Source: Chionoecetes opilio (taxonomy: Eukaryota > Arthropoda > Malacostraca > Decapoda > Majidae). Taken from it: a stretch of DNA of 64,000 nt. Position 1 is the stretch's first letter, and the number at the start of each line of letters is the position of its first letter. Where the stretch lies: the NCBI GenBank assembly GCA_016584305.1, contig JACEEZ010024150.1, forward strand, positions 1-64,000. Direction: 5' to 3'. The position numbers and the translations under genes were made by a program. Below the pieces are notes generated by a model. That model searched no databases and was not told the DNA's origin. It saw only the letters and a list, made by a program, of their open reading frames with translations. Below are positions 34,781 through 47,159 of the stretch, piece by piece.

Positions 34781-35486
34781 CGTGTGGCAATCAGGTACCC
34801 TTTCCCCCTGACGGAAAAAAGGGGGTGGGCCCCTATCTGGAAAGGGGGAAGGGGACCCTCAGGGTGAAAAATTACCTGATTACACTCTCAGGTACCCGGC
34901 AAGGTGCTTGCCCTCTTTGTGACACGAATTCGCAGTCATCTGGTGAAGCTCAGAACCTCAGCATCTGGGTTTTACGCCTGGTAGGTAAAAAACGGACCCA
35001 TCCTAGCCTTCGGTCCTGGTGGAACGCCGAGTGAGTTTCGACAGGAATGCTTTCAGCCAGTTTTATCTCAAGAAAGGGGTTTGACTCAGTGATCGTGAGC
35101 ACTTGGGATCTTTCCCACTTCGAGGGATTCCAAGGAATTTTGGTTTTTAACTGGTCAGTATCTGGGACTGAGATGCTGGAAGTGTGGGGCAGGGGTACCA
35201 GCTTTTTCCTGTGAAACAGGAGTGGGCAAGGGGCGTCCTTTCCCACATTTTCAACCCCTTTATGGGGGGGTATTGGACAAGGGTTTTAGATCAAAGTGAT
35301 TGTGGAGCATCCGTCGGCAAAAACCCAAAATCACTGATCTTGTTTTTTGCCGATGAACAGTAATCTTTGTGAGCGCTGGAGGTCCTGGTGATGGCTCTGA
35401 GGCGCTCACGAGGAGGCAAAGCCTTTGGGGGCTTGAGGCTCCCGACTCAAGACCAAGGTCCCGGTTTTGGAGACTTACTAGATGAA
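34781..35486 (+). pseudogene. RTE-like reverse transcriptase fragment, cut by the assembly gap
   Basis: A trace over many frames. LSGTRQGACPL/VPGKVLA, TRIRSHLVKL at 34900-34950, FRQECFQPVL-SQERGLTQ (equivalent to AYVDLKKAFDSVH) at 35040-35090, WKCGAGVPAFSCETGVGKG (equivalent to the GVRQG block) at 35180-35235, KITDLVFCR (the FADD block, here broken) at 35325-35360 and EALTRRQSLWGLEAP at 35395-35440. About ten indels in 600 bases, mostly in homopolymers, suggest decay, poor sequence, or both. Confidence 0.7.
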
Positions 35487-35769
35487 NNNNNNNNNNNNNN
35501 NNNNNNNNNNNNNNNNNNNNNNNNNNNNNNNNNNNNNNNNNNNNNNNNNNNNNNNNNNNNNNNNNNNNNNNNNNNNNNNNNNNNNNNNNNNNNNNNNNNN
35601 NNNNNNNNNNNNNNNNNNNNNNNNNNNNNNNNNNNNNNNNNNNNNNNNNNNNNNNNNNNNNNNNNNNNNNNNNNNNNNNNNNNNNNNNNNNNNNNNNNNN
35701 NNNNNNNNNNNNNNNNNNNNNNNNNNNNNNNNNNNNNNNNNNNNNNNNNNNNNNNNNNNNNNNNNNNNN
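35487..35769. other. assembly gap (283 N)
   Basis: Unknown bases. ORFs drawn through it have no meaning. It separates an RT fragment from an X-element end. Confidence 1.
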
Positions 35770-36085
35770 CAAAAATTAATTGGTTTACCTCTAAAAACAG
35801 TACCCATGTCATTCTCTTTACATTTTAACTAGTATAATTTTTCATTCACATTCACTGCACTGTGAATATTGTATTTGGGCACATGCTCAAAATCATTTGC
35901 TTGCCCTTACAAAACAGGGGTAATTATAGGGGTTATAGGGGTAATTAGCAGGTTTAATAACTTTTAATAAATTTACAAAAAATAAATATGTCCTCAAAAC
36001 ACTAATAACTTTTTCTCTCTAAATATCTATGTAAAATATGGGTGCGTCTTATGCGGAGGTGCGTCTTATGCGCCGGCAAATACGG
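35770..36085. mobile_element. TIR element X, one end
   Basis: Matches 24340-24490 of X1 (ACTAGTATAATTTTTCATTC, CAAAATCATTTGCTTGCCCT) and ends GGTGCGTCTTATGCGGAGGT, GCGTCTTATGCGCCGGCAAA TACGG|TA. It holds the uninterrupted site into which P5 inserted in X1. The rest is lost in the gap. Confidence 0.8.
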
Positions 36086-36182
<97 letters not shown>

Positions 36183-36207
36183 TATATATATATATATATA
36201 ATATATA

Positions 36208-36254
<47 letters not shown>
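36086..36254. repeat. (TA)n between two transposon ends
   Basis: About 80 TA units with AATA/TTTA breaks, starting at the X-element TA and ending at the CAG of the P1 copy. A matching array follows that copy at 37026-37123. Confidence 0.95.
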
Positions 36255-37123
<869 letters not shown>

Positions 37124-39746
37124 CCGTATTTGCCGGCGCATAAGACGCACCTCCGCATAAGACGCACCCCTATTTTACAAAGAGGTTTTGTGAAGAAAAA
37201 AAATATTGGTGTTTTTGAGGGAAATTTTTTTTTTCTCGTAAACTTATCAAGTTATTAAAAAAAAAAGGATTTGTAGGGGAAAGCAAATGATTATGAGCAT
37301 GTACCTAAATACAATATTCACAGTGCAATGAATGTGAATGTAAAATTATACTCGTTAAAATGTAAGGAGAATGACAGGGTAACCAAAATCGGTCATAAAT
37401 CATAATATATTGCAGGATGCCCCCACGAATTGATATTCTGATATTTTGCTAGCTATGTTATATAGCTTAGATTTAATGTTGTAGGTATGCCTTTGTTGCT
37501 TTTCTGCTATGTGTTTAGACTTTGTGGAAAATTTGCAGTATAGATATTAGTATTATTTTGGTAGTAGGCTTTCAAAAGTCCTAGGACTCTTACCTACACC
37601 ATCGTGTAGCTTTCTTCATTCTGAGTATTTTGAACCCCATTTCCCATGGCGCAATTGAATAATAATGGCATTACACGTAGTACCGAAAATCTACCGTTAC
37701 TTCAGCCAAAAAGTTAAGTTAGGTTAAATCAGATTAGGTTAGGTTGGAGGGGGGGGTTTGGTTTAGTAACAGATGATATAGAGAAATAACGAAAATTACC
37801 AATAATATGGCAGTGTGAAGCGTAGCAATGTTTGCGGGGCGGACCTGGAGGGGCAGGTCCCCCCCCCCCACACACACGTGTAAACAAACATTGATTTCCG
37901 ACAAAAACGAGAGCCAGATTAATTCAAAACACATCAAAACTATTCAGGAGGACTAAGTTTCGGCCTCAAAATCGGTGGTTGTCCAATAACAAAAATTCAC
38001 GAAGATATTTAGGTAACACTGTAAGGTAACCATCTCTACCTTGTTGTTATTGTTGTAATTGTTGAAGGGCACCGTTGTCGGGATCGACGATATTTGCACT
38101 GGTTTACACCTATGAATCTATCACAGTCACGAGGGTTGATTAGTCTTCTTCAGGAAGGTACAGGTGAAGGCTGGTTCACACTCTGAAATCACGGCAGCGT
38201 TCCGTCAGCCGTGCCTTGTATTCACACTATTCGTCACGGTTCCGTCATTTTCGGCAGTTCCTGCTCACCCTCTAAGCAGACATGGTGCCTCAGAGGCTAT
38301 GCTTAAAGAAATTTGCATTAATAGCACTTCTGTTGGATGAAGAAGAGGAGTTGAACTCTAAAAGACACTGCTTTGAGTACATAAAGCCTTGAGAAAACTA
38401 CAATTATCAGCACGGCACAGTCTCATTACGTCAAAATATTCTTCCCCAGAAACCGTTACGTGACAGAACGGTGATGTATTGGAGCCGTGACGGCGGCGCA
38501 CCATTTAGTGTAACACGTCTATTTGTTTGAATGTAAGAAATTCTAACGGAAGTGATGAGACGGTGCCCTGTCACAAATTTCACCATGATGGTATGGTGTG
38601 ATTCAGCCTTGAGGCGGACGGTGTGGTGCCGTGAGGGGTCTTGGTCTTGGTGTACCATGTGGAAGACTTTTGTCCCGTCTACAGATACCATTGCAGCCTT
38701 TTTACTAGCACTTTCATACAGTTTTCTTATCCGTAGAGGTACAGGGGTGAGGATTGAGGGGTCGAGGTGGTACAAAGGCCTATGCTGTCTCCTATCCCAC
38801 CTTGCTTACCACTGTAGCGGCGCTAACACACACACGCACATACACACCTGCATCGGCTTAGGCCACCCCTCTATCTGGGACCAGGATTAGAGGCCCGAGG
38901 GTGACCTGACGCTGACCTGACTTGTCCTCGCGGACACAACTGCAACACCAGCCAGGTAATTCAGTCAGCCACAGGACACACAGAGACACACACGCCGCGC
39001 ACCTCTTGTCCCTACATTGTACAATGACTCGCTGGCAAATAAATAACAAAGCCATGACGCCCTTTCTCCATCCTTGTGTGTATAGACAGACTCCCCAAGA
39101 TACTACACCTCCCTCTCACCGCTCACACTCCTTCAAATATAACTTTAACACGCTCTTTGTTTCACTATTCTATTTATCAACAATACTCATTCCAGCGAAA
39201 ATTCCATCACCATTTTCTGCCATCCTTTTATCATCTCCTTCCAAATGTTGTGTCAACTTGTGTGGCCCGAGTCGAATGCGGGTTAATTAAGGCGACATCT
39301 AATATGCGGGATGTTTGTCTTTTCCATGGGTGCGGGGAGGAGTCTGAGCGGCAATGACCCATGGTGGGTGCGCGGAGGGCGTAGCCGAGACGTTTTATCA
39401 GACGTTTTACAATGGAGAGCAGCAGAGGGGGGTGGATGATGTTTACATCTGACACGGCCATCTTGGCAGCAACAATCGCTATCTTGTTGCCCCAGCTCTT
39501 GTTTTCTCTTAAACTCCAACCTTTTCTTAGTATTATGCATTACTGTTGATAACACACTTACACATTTTTGCTCAGTGAACTACTGCTCAACACAGATCAC
39601 TCCAGACCCCTTTAGTAATACACCACCGGCTGTTCTGCATTCTCTGCCCGACCTCTCATGCGCTAATATGGCCGCATTAGACGCAGGGTGAACTTTGCAT
39701 TCCTTTTTAAGGGAAAAAAGTGCGTCTTATGCGCCGGCAAATACGG
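37124..39746. mobile_element. TIR element X2, complete, 2.6 kb
   Basis: TA|CCGTATTTGCCGGCGCATAA GACGC ... GCGTCTTATGCGCCGGCAAATACGG|TA. Subterminal CATAAGACGCACC copies. Inverted relative to X1. Includes a small nested MITE at 38170-38612. No conserved long ORF when compared with X1, so it is likely non-autonomous. Confidence 0.83.
38170..38612. mobile_element. MITE inside X2
   Basis: AAGGCTGGTTCACACTCTGA at the left and GGTGTGATTCAGCCTTGA at the right form imperfect TIRs (GGCTG.TTCACAC). X1 has only a short remnant here (AAGGCTGAATCACACCATAC, about 23682). GTCACGGTTCCGTCA and GAGCCGTGACGG are internal inverted motifs. Confidence 0.65.
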
Positions 39747-39752
39747 TATATA

Positions 39753-40067
39753 CAGTAAACCCTCTCGTATTCGGACTAATTGGGCCAATGAGTGGTCCGA
39801 GTAATGTAAGGATCGAAATAATGCAGGGATAACATAATTATTTAAAAAAAAAAAAAAAAAAAAAATTCTACGTGAATATACAACATTTCCAAGTCATACA
39901 AATATCAATAAACATGAGATAAATCATGTAAATAAATAAATCTACAGTAAAAATACACAATACAGTACTGTACAGGTGTAGTGTACAGTACTATCAGTCC
40001 TACGTCTGGCAGCAGAAGCCGGCAGCAGTATCATGATGGCGGAGATTTCCTCCTCCTTCTTGGTGTT
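39753..40067. mobile_element. pogo-type element P4, left end only
   Basis: TA|CAGTAAACCCTCTCGTATTC GGAC with the repeat GTGGTCCGAG. Directly abuts X2 (TATATA between). The right end was not found, and an N2 tail begins near 40068. Confidence 0.6.
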
Positions 40068-40262
40068 GTCTGTATGGCTGCGACGACCCCTTGAAGAGCC
40101 CTATGATCCCTGGTAATATCCTATGATGCTATCACAGGTGTGGTAGCTGACCTGTCTTCTTCAGGAAGGCACAGGTGAGGCGGATGACAGCGTGTTGTCC
40201 TGAGAGGTAGGCAGGGCGCCAGGCGGGGCAGGTCGCTCGCCAGCAGGGTGGGCAGGGTTTTA
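40068..40262 (-). pseudogene. non-LTR tail N2, short copy
   Basis: Shares CCTATGATGCTATCACAGG and CTTCAGGAAGGCACAGGTGA with the N2 copies at 9.9 and 24.7 kb (3' UTR and last codons), then diverges at 40200. Only the end is present. Confidence 0.75.
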
Positions 40263-42250
40263 CGTCATTACTAGTTATTATACAAAGAAGATTGCATCGG
40301 TAGTTGACTCTCCAGCCAGAAAGCCAAATTGGCAGTCATCGATCTTGATGATTCTTTTAAGTCATTCACACAACACCCTCTCCCAAATCTTCATCCCATG
40401 TTCTAACAGCCTCAAACTTCTGTAGCCACCACATGACAGTGAATCTCCTTTTCCTTTAAACAGTGGAAGGTAAAACTATCCTTCCATTCTTCTAGACTTT
40501 TCTCCTACCTCATAATAAAAAAAAAAACCTCCAGTTAGTTTTCTGATACCCATCCTTCCTGCTAGTTTCAACATATCACTGCTTACACCCGATGGACTTT
40601 GTGCCTTTCCATCTTTCATCCCTTTCAATGCTCTTACTACCTCTTCTTTGATTATACTTTCCATTGGACCTTCCTCCATTTCAACCTCCTCCAGCTCATT
40701 GTTATTTTCTACATTCAGCAGTCTCTCAAAATATTCTCTCCATCTTTCTCTTGCCACCACCTTGATTGCTCCGTTTTTGTCCTTTACATACTTTGCTCCT
40801 TGTACATCCTTATTGTCTTTTCTCATCTGCTTAGCTACTCTGAACATCTTCTGCCTTCCTTCCTTCTGTTGTGTTCAAGTTCTGACTCGCTTCTCCGATG
40901 CTTATTTCTTTGCTATTGCCACTTGCTTCTTAGTTTCATTCGTCTTTACTCTATACATTCTTTTTTTATTCACCTCACATCTTGATCATTGCCACTGTTT
41001 GAATGCGATTCTTTTCTCCCTAATTTTCTGTTGTACCTCTTCATTCCACCACCAAGTCTCCCTTTCTCTACCTCTTCTTCCAGATGTTAGTACACACACC
41101 TCTTCTCCAGCTCTCAGTATGCATTCTTGTAAGTGGTTCCAGTCTCCCTCTCCTCCTTCCATCTTTGTTGCAAATTTTTCTTCAAACTCCTGCCTCTTGT
41201 TGGCCTCTTTCAAATTTCATAGCTTTATTCTTTTTTCACCCTTTCTCTTCATACTCTTCATCTTTTTGATTTTGAGGTCTACTCGTACCTGTGCTGTGTC
41301 AAACAAGCCTCTCCAGGTTACCTTGCCCCAAGTCTCCAAGCCTGCCTTACAGTTTGTGACTTGCACATCTGGTCTTTTCCTCATCAGCACCAAGTCCAAC
41401 TGTGTCTCTGCCCCACCATTTTTCTGCTCTGCTTTCTGATACCAATAACCTGCAATTATCAACCTTCTGGACCTAGCAAAGTACAAAAGGAGAGAGCTGT
41501 TAATGTTCCTGGTACCAGAGCCATGGGGATAACACATAACTCATAGCCAGCTCTCACAGTGCCAGTAGTAGCATTGAAGTCGACCAAGACAATGAATGTG
41601 TCCCGAGGAGGACACTTGTCTAATACAGAGCAGAGTTTGGAGTAGAACATCTCTTTCTCTTTAGTTTCACATATCTCAGGAGGAGCATACACTACAACAA
41701 GAGACATGAAACCCAAAGTGTGTTTCATCCTCACCCGCATTATACGCTCATCAATCAACCGGAGTAACTTCAACAACAGACGGCTGCAGTTTGCTGGAGA
41801 TGCCTATAGCTACTCCCCGGAGACGGGTACCATTGCTCATGCCGAACCAGTAGTAGGTGATTCCCCCACTGCTAGTCTCGCCACTGCCAGGCCTCCTCGT
41901 CTCAGAGAGTCCCACTATATCCATCCTCAGCCTACTGAGCTCGCCCAATAGGAGAGGCAGTCAGTAATCATCTGAGAGGCTCAGAACGTTCCAGGAGCCC
42001 ACACGTAGAGTGTAGAGTATCCCAGGAGTGATTTGACGTGCAGGCACCATCTCTGCACCGCCCCCGCCACCCCCCACAACAAAAAAGAGGGGCTAGGGGA
42101 CCCTCCCACTTTATTCTAAGTGTGGGATTCTCCAGGGCTTTGCCCTCCCCAACCAATCTATGTCAGGGATTGATCTTACTGCTTGCTGTGGCCAAGGACG
42201 CAGCACCCCTGAAGGGATTAACCCCAATTTGCCCACTATTTCACCCATAG
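40263..42250 (-). pseudogene. endonuclease-type non-LTR retrotransposon: AP endonuclease and start of RT
   Basis: Read leftwards. Endonuclease: GELSRLRMDIVGLSETRRPG, GVAIGISSKLQP, DERIMRVRMKHTLGFMSLVV VYAP and FIVLVDFNATTG (the GDFNA block with G changed to V). Linker: WWWNEEVQQKIREKR. RT entry: QMRKDNKDVQGAKYVKDKNG, RWREYFERLLN, KGMKDGKAQSPSGVSSDMLK and, after a frameshift, LFKGKGDSLSCGGYRSLRLL and FGFLAGESTTDAI. It ends before the YxDD motif. At least five frame breaks. Same lineage as 22000-22690. Confidence 0.85.
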
Positions 42251-42970
42251 CTGGGGCTGGATGGCCATTGACTCGCTAGTGAATTCATCTGCCGTTAAAG
42301 ATGGTCATATTTTTTGTCCATCTGGGAGTCCAGCACACCCTCTTCACAGGTAGAACCAGTGGGGGAGCCGGTTTAGTTGCCGACGATCCGACTATGCGGC
42401 TGGTTGTACTGGGTTACATGTTTCCAGTAGCAGAGCACTACCCTGACCAGACCAGGGTCATCATCCAGGGTATCATTCTAACCTCTTCTTTAAATGTCTA
42501 GCACACTTCATGGGACATTTTCATCATAGTTTCCACTCTGTATGGCAATGCCATTGCACCTCGCCCTACTTCCATCACTTCATTCATATTCTCCATCACA
42601 AGTGTGCTCCTCAGTTCTCCATCCATTGCAGACAAAGACTACCCTATGTAAAACAATTATTGGTATGTAAAACATCTTGCAAAACAATGATTATAACAAT
42701 AATGCTTGTTAATAATCATGAGTACTTTACATATTCATCTAAACTAGGTGACAACAAAGGAACATGACATCAATATGAAATTAACTGTGTTGTCTGCTAG
42801 ACAATTATGAATAAATTATATCTGTGCTATGGACAGATATGAAAGAAGAAAAAAAATAGTGCAAAATTCTACACTTCACAGAAGCATGAAACTTGAAGCA
42901 AGTGTCAGATATTTCTGCTTGAGTGTTTAAGTAGAAACATAATACATTCCAACAAGGCAGCAGCCCTTAC
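42251..42970. other. unassigned intergenic or intronic DNA
   Basis: 42251-42510 may be more 5' UTR of the retrotransposon. The remainder is AT-rich with no recognised signal. The 42510-42767 ORF (His-rich) looks random. Confidence 0.5.
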
Positions 42971-43078
42971 CCATCATCCATCCCTGATGTTTTCTTCTTG
43001 GTTGGTTTCTCAGTCAGTGAGGAGCCTTCCTCCTCCTCCTCACTTTCCTCCTCCTCCAGGATGCGCTTGCTGCCTTCC
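42971..43078 (-). CDS. internal exon of an unidentified gene, acidic protein
   Basis: Minus strand: TTTTGCAATTCAG|GGAAGGCAGC ... GATGATGG|GTAAGG. Only one frame is open: GSKRILEEEESEEEEEGSSL, then TEKPTKKKTSGMDD. 108 nt, so it preserves the reading frame (starts and ends in phase 1). Strong acceptor and donor plus a single open frame of biased but non-repeat composition support a real exon. The acidic-then-basic stretch is common in nuclear proteins; I cannot name it. It is not an expected part of ADSL. Confidence 0.6.
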
Positions 43079-43302
43079 CTGAATTGCAAAATATATATAA
43101 AAAAAATCTAACCAAAACCCAAATTATTCAACAGGATCTTGGATAAACAGGAGAAATTTTGCATGAACATAATATCAATCTACAACAAAAATTATTACAG
43201 TATTCTATGGTTAGTTCTAGTGCTCAGAAAATACTTGTCCGTTCCTCACTAGAATCTCCTGGCATTCCTTGCATCCTTTACCTCAAAGAGTCTTTGGGTA
43301 TA

Positions 43303-43742
43303 CAGTAAACCCTCGATAAACCGAACCAATTGGGGGGGGCAGGGTCGATCGCAATATCCGATAGTTCAGTTTATAGGATGATCGGTTGTCCACCTCATAA
43401 ATCGAACAGAGTTCGGTTTATGAGGGGCATCGTTCTGTCATAAAAATTATGTGTTCAAACAAAGTTAACTGTATGTACAGTACTGTAGAGTAAAATATAA
43501 TTTTGTACGACGTATTTTTACTGAACTTACCATGCCAGGAAGTGATGCTGTGCTGAAGTTTAGGAAGCTATGGGACGAAGGGAGAGAGTGCGCACGGGCC
43601 AGCCGACATGTTCGGTTGGCTCACCAATCGCTGCATATGCCGAACTAGAGTTCGGTATATCAGAGGCTTGTTCGAAGGCAACACGGCGTTCAGTTTATCC
43701 GAAATTAGGTTAAACGAGGTTCGGTTTATCGAGGGTTTACTG
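43303..43742. mobile_element. 440-bp pogo/Tigger-type MITE P3
   Basis: 25-bp perfect TIRs beginning CAGTAAACCCTCGATAAACC and GAACC. Left TA, right TG (one change from TA). Several internal GTTCGGTTTAT motifs in both senses. No ORF of note. Confidence 0.9.
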
Positions 43743-44277
43743 TGCGTATACTCTACCAGCCTGGCCCACACTTCACAGACTCCGACACAGCTAGGATCTT
43801 GTTCTTACGGCAGGTAGGCTGTGATTCTCCATAGAGGCAATATGAGGTTTATCTAAGGTGTAATCAATTAGTCATGTCACTTGAGCAAAGTTACTTTGAG
43901 GTATTGGAAAGTAGAACTAGCAACTAGGGTGGTAGCCTAGCCTTTCCCCACCTTCATATAAATGAACTATTAGTACACCTAAATATAAGTGAAACTGATA
44001 AGGAAGGTGCTGTGAGCATTTGCAGTTTGGTTTTAATAATTATTCCTAACATTCCAGGGATCTGTAGCTTCCCAGGTACATTGTACTAGGTACATACACT
44101 GCACTACATCTGTCACCTGTCAGTGGCCCCTGAGGAAGGGGGAGGGAAATAAAATCTATTAGCACCAGAAAAGTTGAGTGACTGAGGAATGAGACATGAT
44201 GTGCATTGTGTGCTTTATCCTTGATATTCTAATGGACAAAAACAAGAGGAAAATTATTATTAACAATTGTATACTGT
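43743..44277. other. no gene recognised
   Basis: AT-rich unique-looking DNA without ORFs or repeats that I can identify. Confidence 0.55.
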
Positions 44278-44778
44278 TGTTGAAATTATCGCCCATCAAC
44301 TGATGGACGACAACAAACTGTTGAAATTATAATATTAATTAATGTGAACTCACCTTGCTATTAACCCATAGTCTACCTAATAGATACCCCACAGATACCC
44401 TATTTAGTCGCTAACTAAGGTATACCCAGCAGTGGCAGATGGGTTGAGTTTATGAAGGCTTGATCATTAGCTTGAGGGAGTATTGGTGAGACGCTGTGGT
44501 ACACAGAATGGCAGAGCGGCTGGCTGTGGCTGCGTAATGGCAGGCGCGGAGTGATAAGCCGTCGGAGTTGCCAAGGATAACTTTCCAAGTTACCTGGCAC
44601 GGCTCGTATCTTGTGATGTTTTTACCACTTTGTCCAGCTTTTAACCAATTGATCGGTTACAGTTTACTCGTATTAATATGAGGTTGACTACACCTTAGTG
44701 TACAATCAAAGACTGACTACAACTTCATAGTGTAGCTGCTAACTCGTGACAGAATGTCTTGACTACAACTCCTCGAAT
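44278..44778 (-). repeat. LTR-like sequence, inverted copy of the 51.65-52.18 kb LTR
   Basis: Reads TGTTGAAATTATCGCCCATC ... and matches the complement of 51690-52183 at roughly 90%: CTGATGGACGACAACAAACT, GGATAACTTTCCAAGTTACC, GTACACTAAGGTGTAGTCAA in the opposite sense. Beyond the TG end there is no primer-binding site, unlike the plus-strand copy. Confidence 0.75.
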
Positions 44779-44911
44779 TTATTTGTTCTGAATTTTACTA
44801 GGACATCTCCTAGATTAGACAAGAGATTCGGTCCTGTCTGCAGACAGTCATTTAAACTAGCATCTTGTTTAGTTTTGAAACTACAATTGAAAACTATTCT
44901 GATGGGGGTGG

Positions 44912-44991
44912 TCATAGACCACTATATACCTGGACTGCGCATGGAATATCGGCCTGTCGCGCAAGGGCCCGAAGTCGGAGGACCGCTCGGA

Positions 44992-45030
<39 letters not shown>

Positions 45031-46706
45031 GGATCATATAGACTGGCTTATCAGTATATATGATATACTGTAATCTTCGTAAATGTTTGTTCTATAATAT
45101 TATCAAATAAAAAACAGTAAAACACGCTAAAGAAATGCCATTACGAGACTATGAAGAAATATGCATGAACTTAATATTCACTTCAACTCTTCGCCATTTA
45201 AAACTTTGCAAGTCAACTTTTATCATGAAGGGTATCAATAGAAGCGCAATTTTGTTAGCTTTCCATTGCTATATTTCGTTATCTGATAAATGAATTAGAA
45301 CCATGCATAAATTAGCGTTAACTAAATAAATAAAATCATCAATCGGGTAATTTTCCCGATTGATGAGGTTATTTATTTAGGCAACGCTAATTTATACATG
45401 GTACTAATTCATTTATCAGAAAACGAAATATATAAGTAAATAAATAACATCATCAATCGGGAAAATTACCCGATTGATGATTTTATTATTTTATTTAACG
45501 CTAATTTATGCATGGTTCTAATTAATTTATCAGATAACGAAATACATCAATGGAAAGCTAATAAAATTGCGCTTCTATTGATACCCTTTATGATAAACTC
45601 GCCACAAAGCCGCCCTCCGGGCGGACTTTTTGGCTAGCTCCTGCGGAGGGCTATTGGTGGGCCTTTGGCCCACCACATGTGTTTGGTGGGCCTTCGGCCC
45701 ACCAAACATGGACTCTCCAGATAGCCCCTTCTAACTTTCCTGAAATCATGGATGTAGAAATGTATGTATTCCCCCCACCCATTCACTCACCCATTACCCA
45801 TCACCCCCCACCCATTCACTCACCCATTACCCATCACCCCCCACCCATTCACTCACCCATTACCCATCACCCCCCACCCATTCACTCACCCATTACCCAT
45901 CACCCCCCACCCATTCACTCACTCATTACCCATCACCACACACCCATTCACTCACCCATTACCCCCCACCCATTCACTCACCCATTACCCATCACCTCCC
46001 ACCCATTCACTCACCCATTACCCATCACCACACACCCATTCACTCACCCATTACCCATCACCCCCCACCTATTCCCTCACCCATCACCCATCACCCCCCA
46101 CCCATTCACTCACCCATTACCCATCACCCCACCCATTCACTCACCCATTACCCATCACCCTACATCAAGGCTTCCTCAATTCTCGCAACCCACTTTTGTT
46201 TTCACAATTCTCGCTAATAGGCTGCTAAAAAAAAAAAAAAAAAAAAAGTCATCGGATCATCTCATAAGTGGGCTTATGACCTTCCCCTGGTCAACCTGAT
46301 TCCAAAAATGTGCCATATGAGGTGTTTGCGCCACAGGGGGCGGAACCTATACCACACACACACACACAGACAGACAGACAGACACACTTTCGCTTATATT
46401 ATTATAGAAGTTGACTCGCAAAGTTATAAATGGCGAAGAGTTAAGTGAATATTAAGTTCATGCATATTTCTTCATAGTCTCGTAATGGCATTTCTTTAGC
46501 GTGTTTTACTGTTTTTTATTTGATAATATTATAGAACAAACATTTACGAAGATTACAGTATACCATATATAGCCTACTGATAAACCAGTCTATATGATAG
46601 TCCATAGACCACTATATCTCTTTGTCAGGCGCCCCGCGGGCCCCTATGCAGCCCCGCAATTCAAAACATTGTCGCGTGAACAGTCCAGGTATACAGTGGT
46701 CTATGG
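44912..46706. mobile_element. foldback element F1, 5-bp target duplication, with a Helitron inside
   Basis: Ends TCATAGACCACTATATACCT GGACTG and CAGTCCAGGTATACAGTGGT CTATGG. GGTGG at 44907-44911 and 46707-46711. The interior has (TA)14, then paired arms with GCGCAATTTTGTTAGC, GCATAAATTAGCGTTAAC and central AATCGGGTAATTTTCCCGATT palindromes. Helitron H3 interrupts the right arm. Orientation is opposite to F2. No coding capacity. Confidence 0.88.
45599..46408 (-). mobile_element. non-autonomous Helitron-like element H3
   Basis: Plus strand GATAAA|CTCGCCACAAAGCCGCCCTC CGGGCGG ... TTATATTATTATAGA|AGTTGACTC. Removing it restores GATAAAAGTTGACTC exactly as in F2 and F3, with no duplication. The 3' end is mutated (CTAG to CGAG in the element sense). 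About eleven tandem ACCCATTCACTCACCCATTA-type units. The translated PFTHPLPITPH repeats are not genes. Confidence 0.9.
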
Positions 46707-46987
46707 GGTGGTTGATGAATCTTTGGCCACTGCATGGTGGGGTAAATAATGTCCTATATTATGATTTACTGCTCCTTCCAGTTTTTCGATAAAATCATCC
46801 TTTAATTGATTTTGAATGATCTTATCATAGCACTACAATTTAGTGCTATGTACAATCATTAAAACCATTTGAGGTAGCTGGTGTCGACTATACAGGGGCA
46901 ATAATAATTACAGGAGATAATACTACCCCCAAGAAACTATATGTCTGCTTATTTACTTGCACCTCTACAAGGGCTGTTCATTTAGAA

Positions 46988-47159
46988 GAGATAAGATTTT
47001 CATCCTATCTAGACACTTTGCAAGTACCAACTACAAGGTTATTGACTATACAAAGCGCCGCCACGTCAGCACGAACTAGGCGGACTCGAACCGCTGACCG
47101 AATGCGCAGGGACTCTGCACATTGCAAGCTCACGTCTCTACCAACCTTGCCACCCTGAC
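46988..47159 (-). repeat. tRNA-derived SINE, family A, copy 2
   Basis: 17-bp target duplication GGGCTGTTCATTTAGAA at 46971-46987 and 47160-47176, splitting the integrase codons for RAVHLE. Minus strand: GTCAGGGTGGCAAGGTTGGT (A box), GGTTCGAGTCC (B box), tail TAGATAGGATGAAAATCTTA. About 85% like 10916-11094. Confidence 0.92.

Noticed and set aside
35260..35832. Several ORFs crossing 35487-35769
   Set aside because: The span is unknown bases (N); the frames are meaningless.
40648..41439. 263-aa plus-strand ORF
   Set aside because: Shadow of the minus-strand retrotransposon coding sequence, which has clear endonuclease/RT motifs; the plus-strand product is low-complexity Ser/Leu/Phe.
45770..46170. 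CRISPR-like regular repeats
   Set aside because: The units are directly tandem without unique spacers, in eukaryotic DNA, and lie inside a Helitron.
45679..46299. 206-aa and 154-aa ORFs with PITHHPPPIHS-type repeats (also at 49913-50447 and 33084-33503)
   Set aside because: Both frames are open because of a 33-bp tandem array in a Helitron; the pattern recurs in all copies without protein-like constraint.
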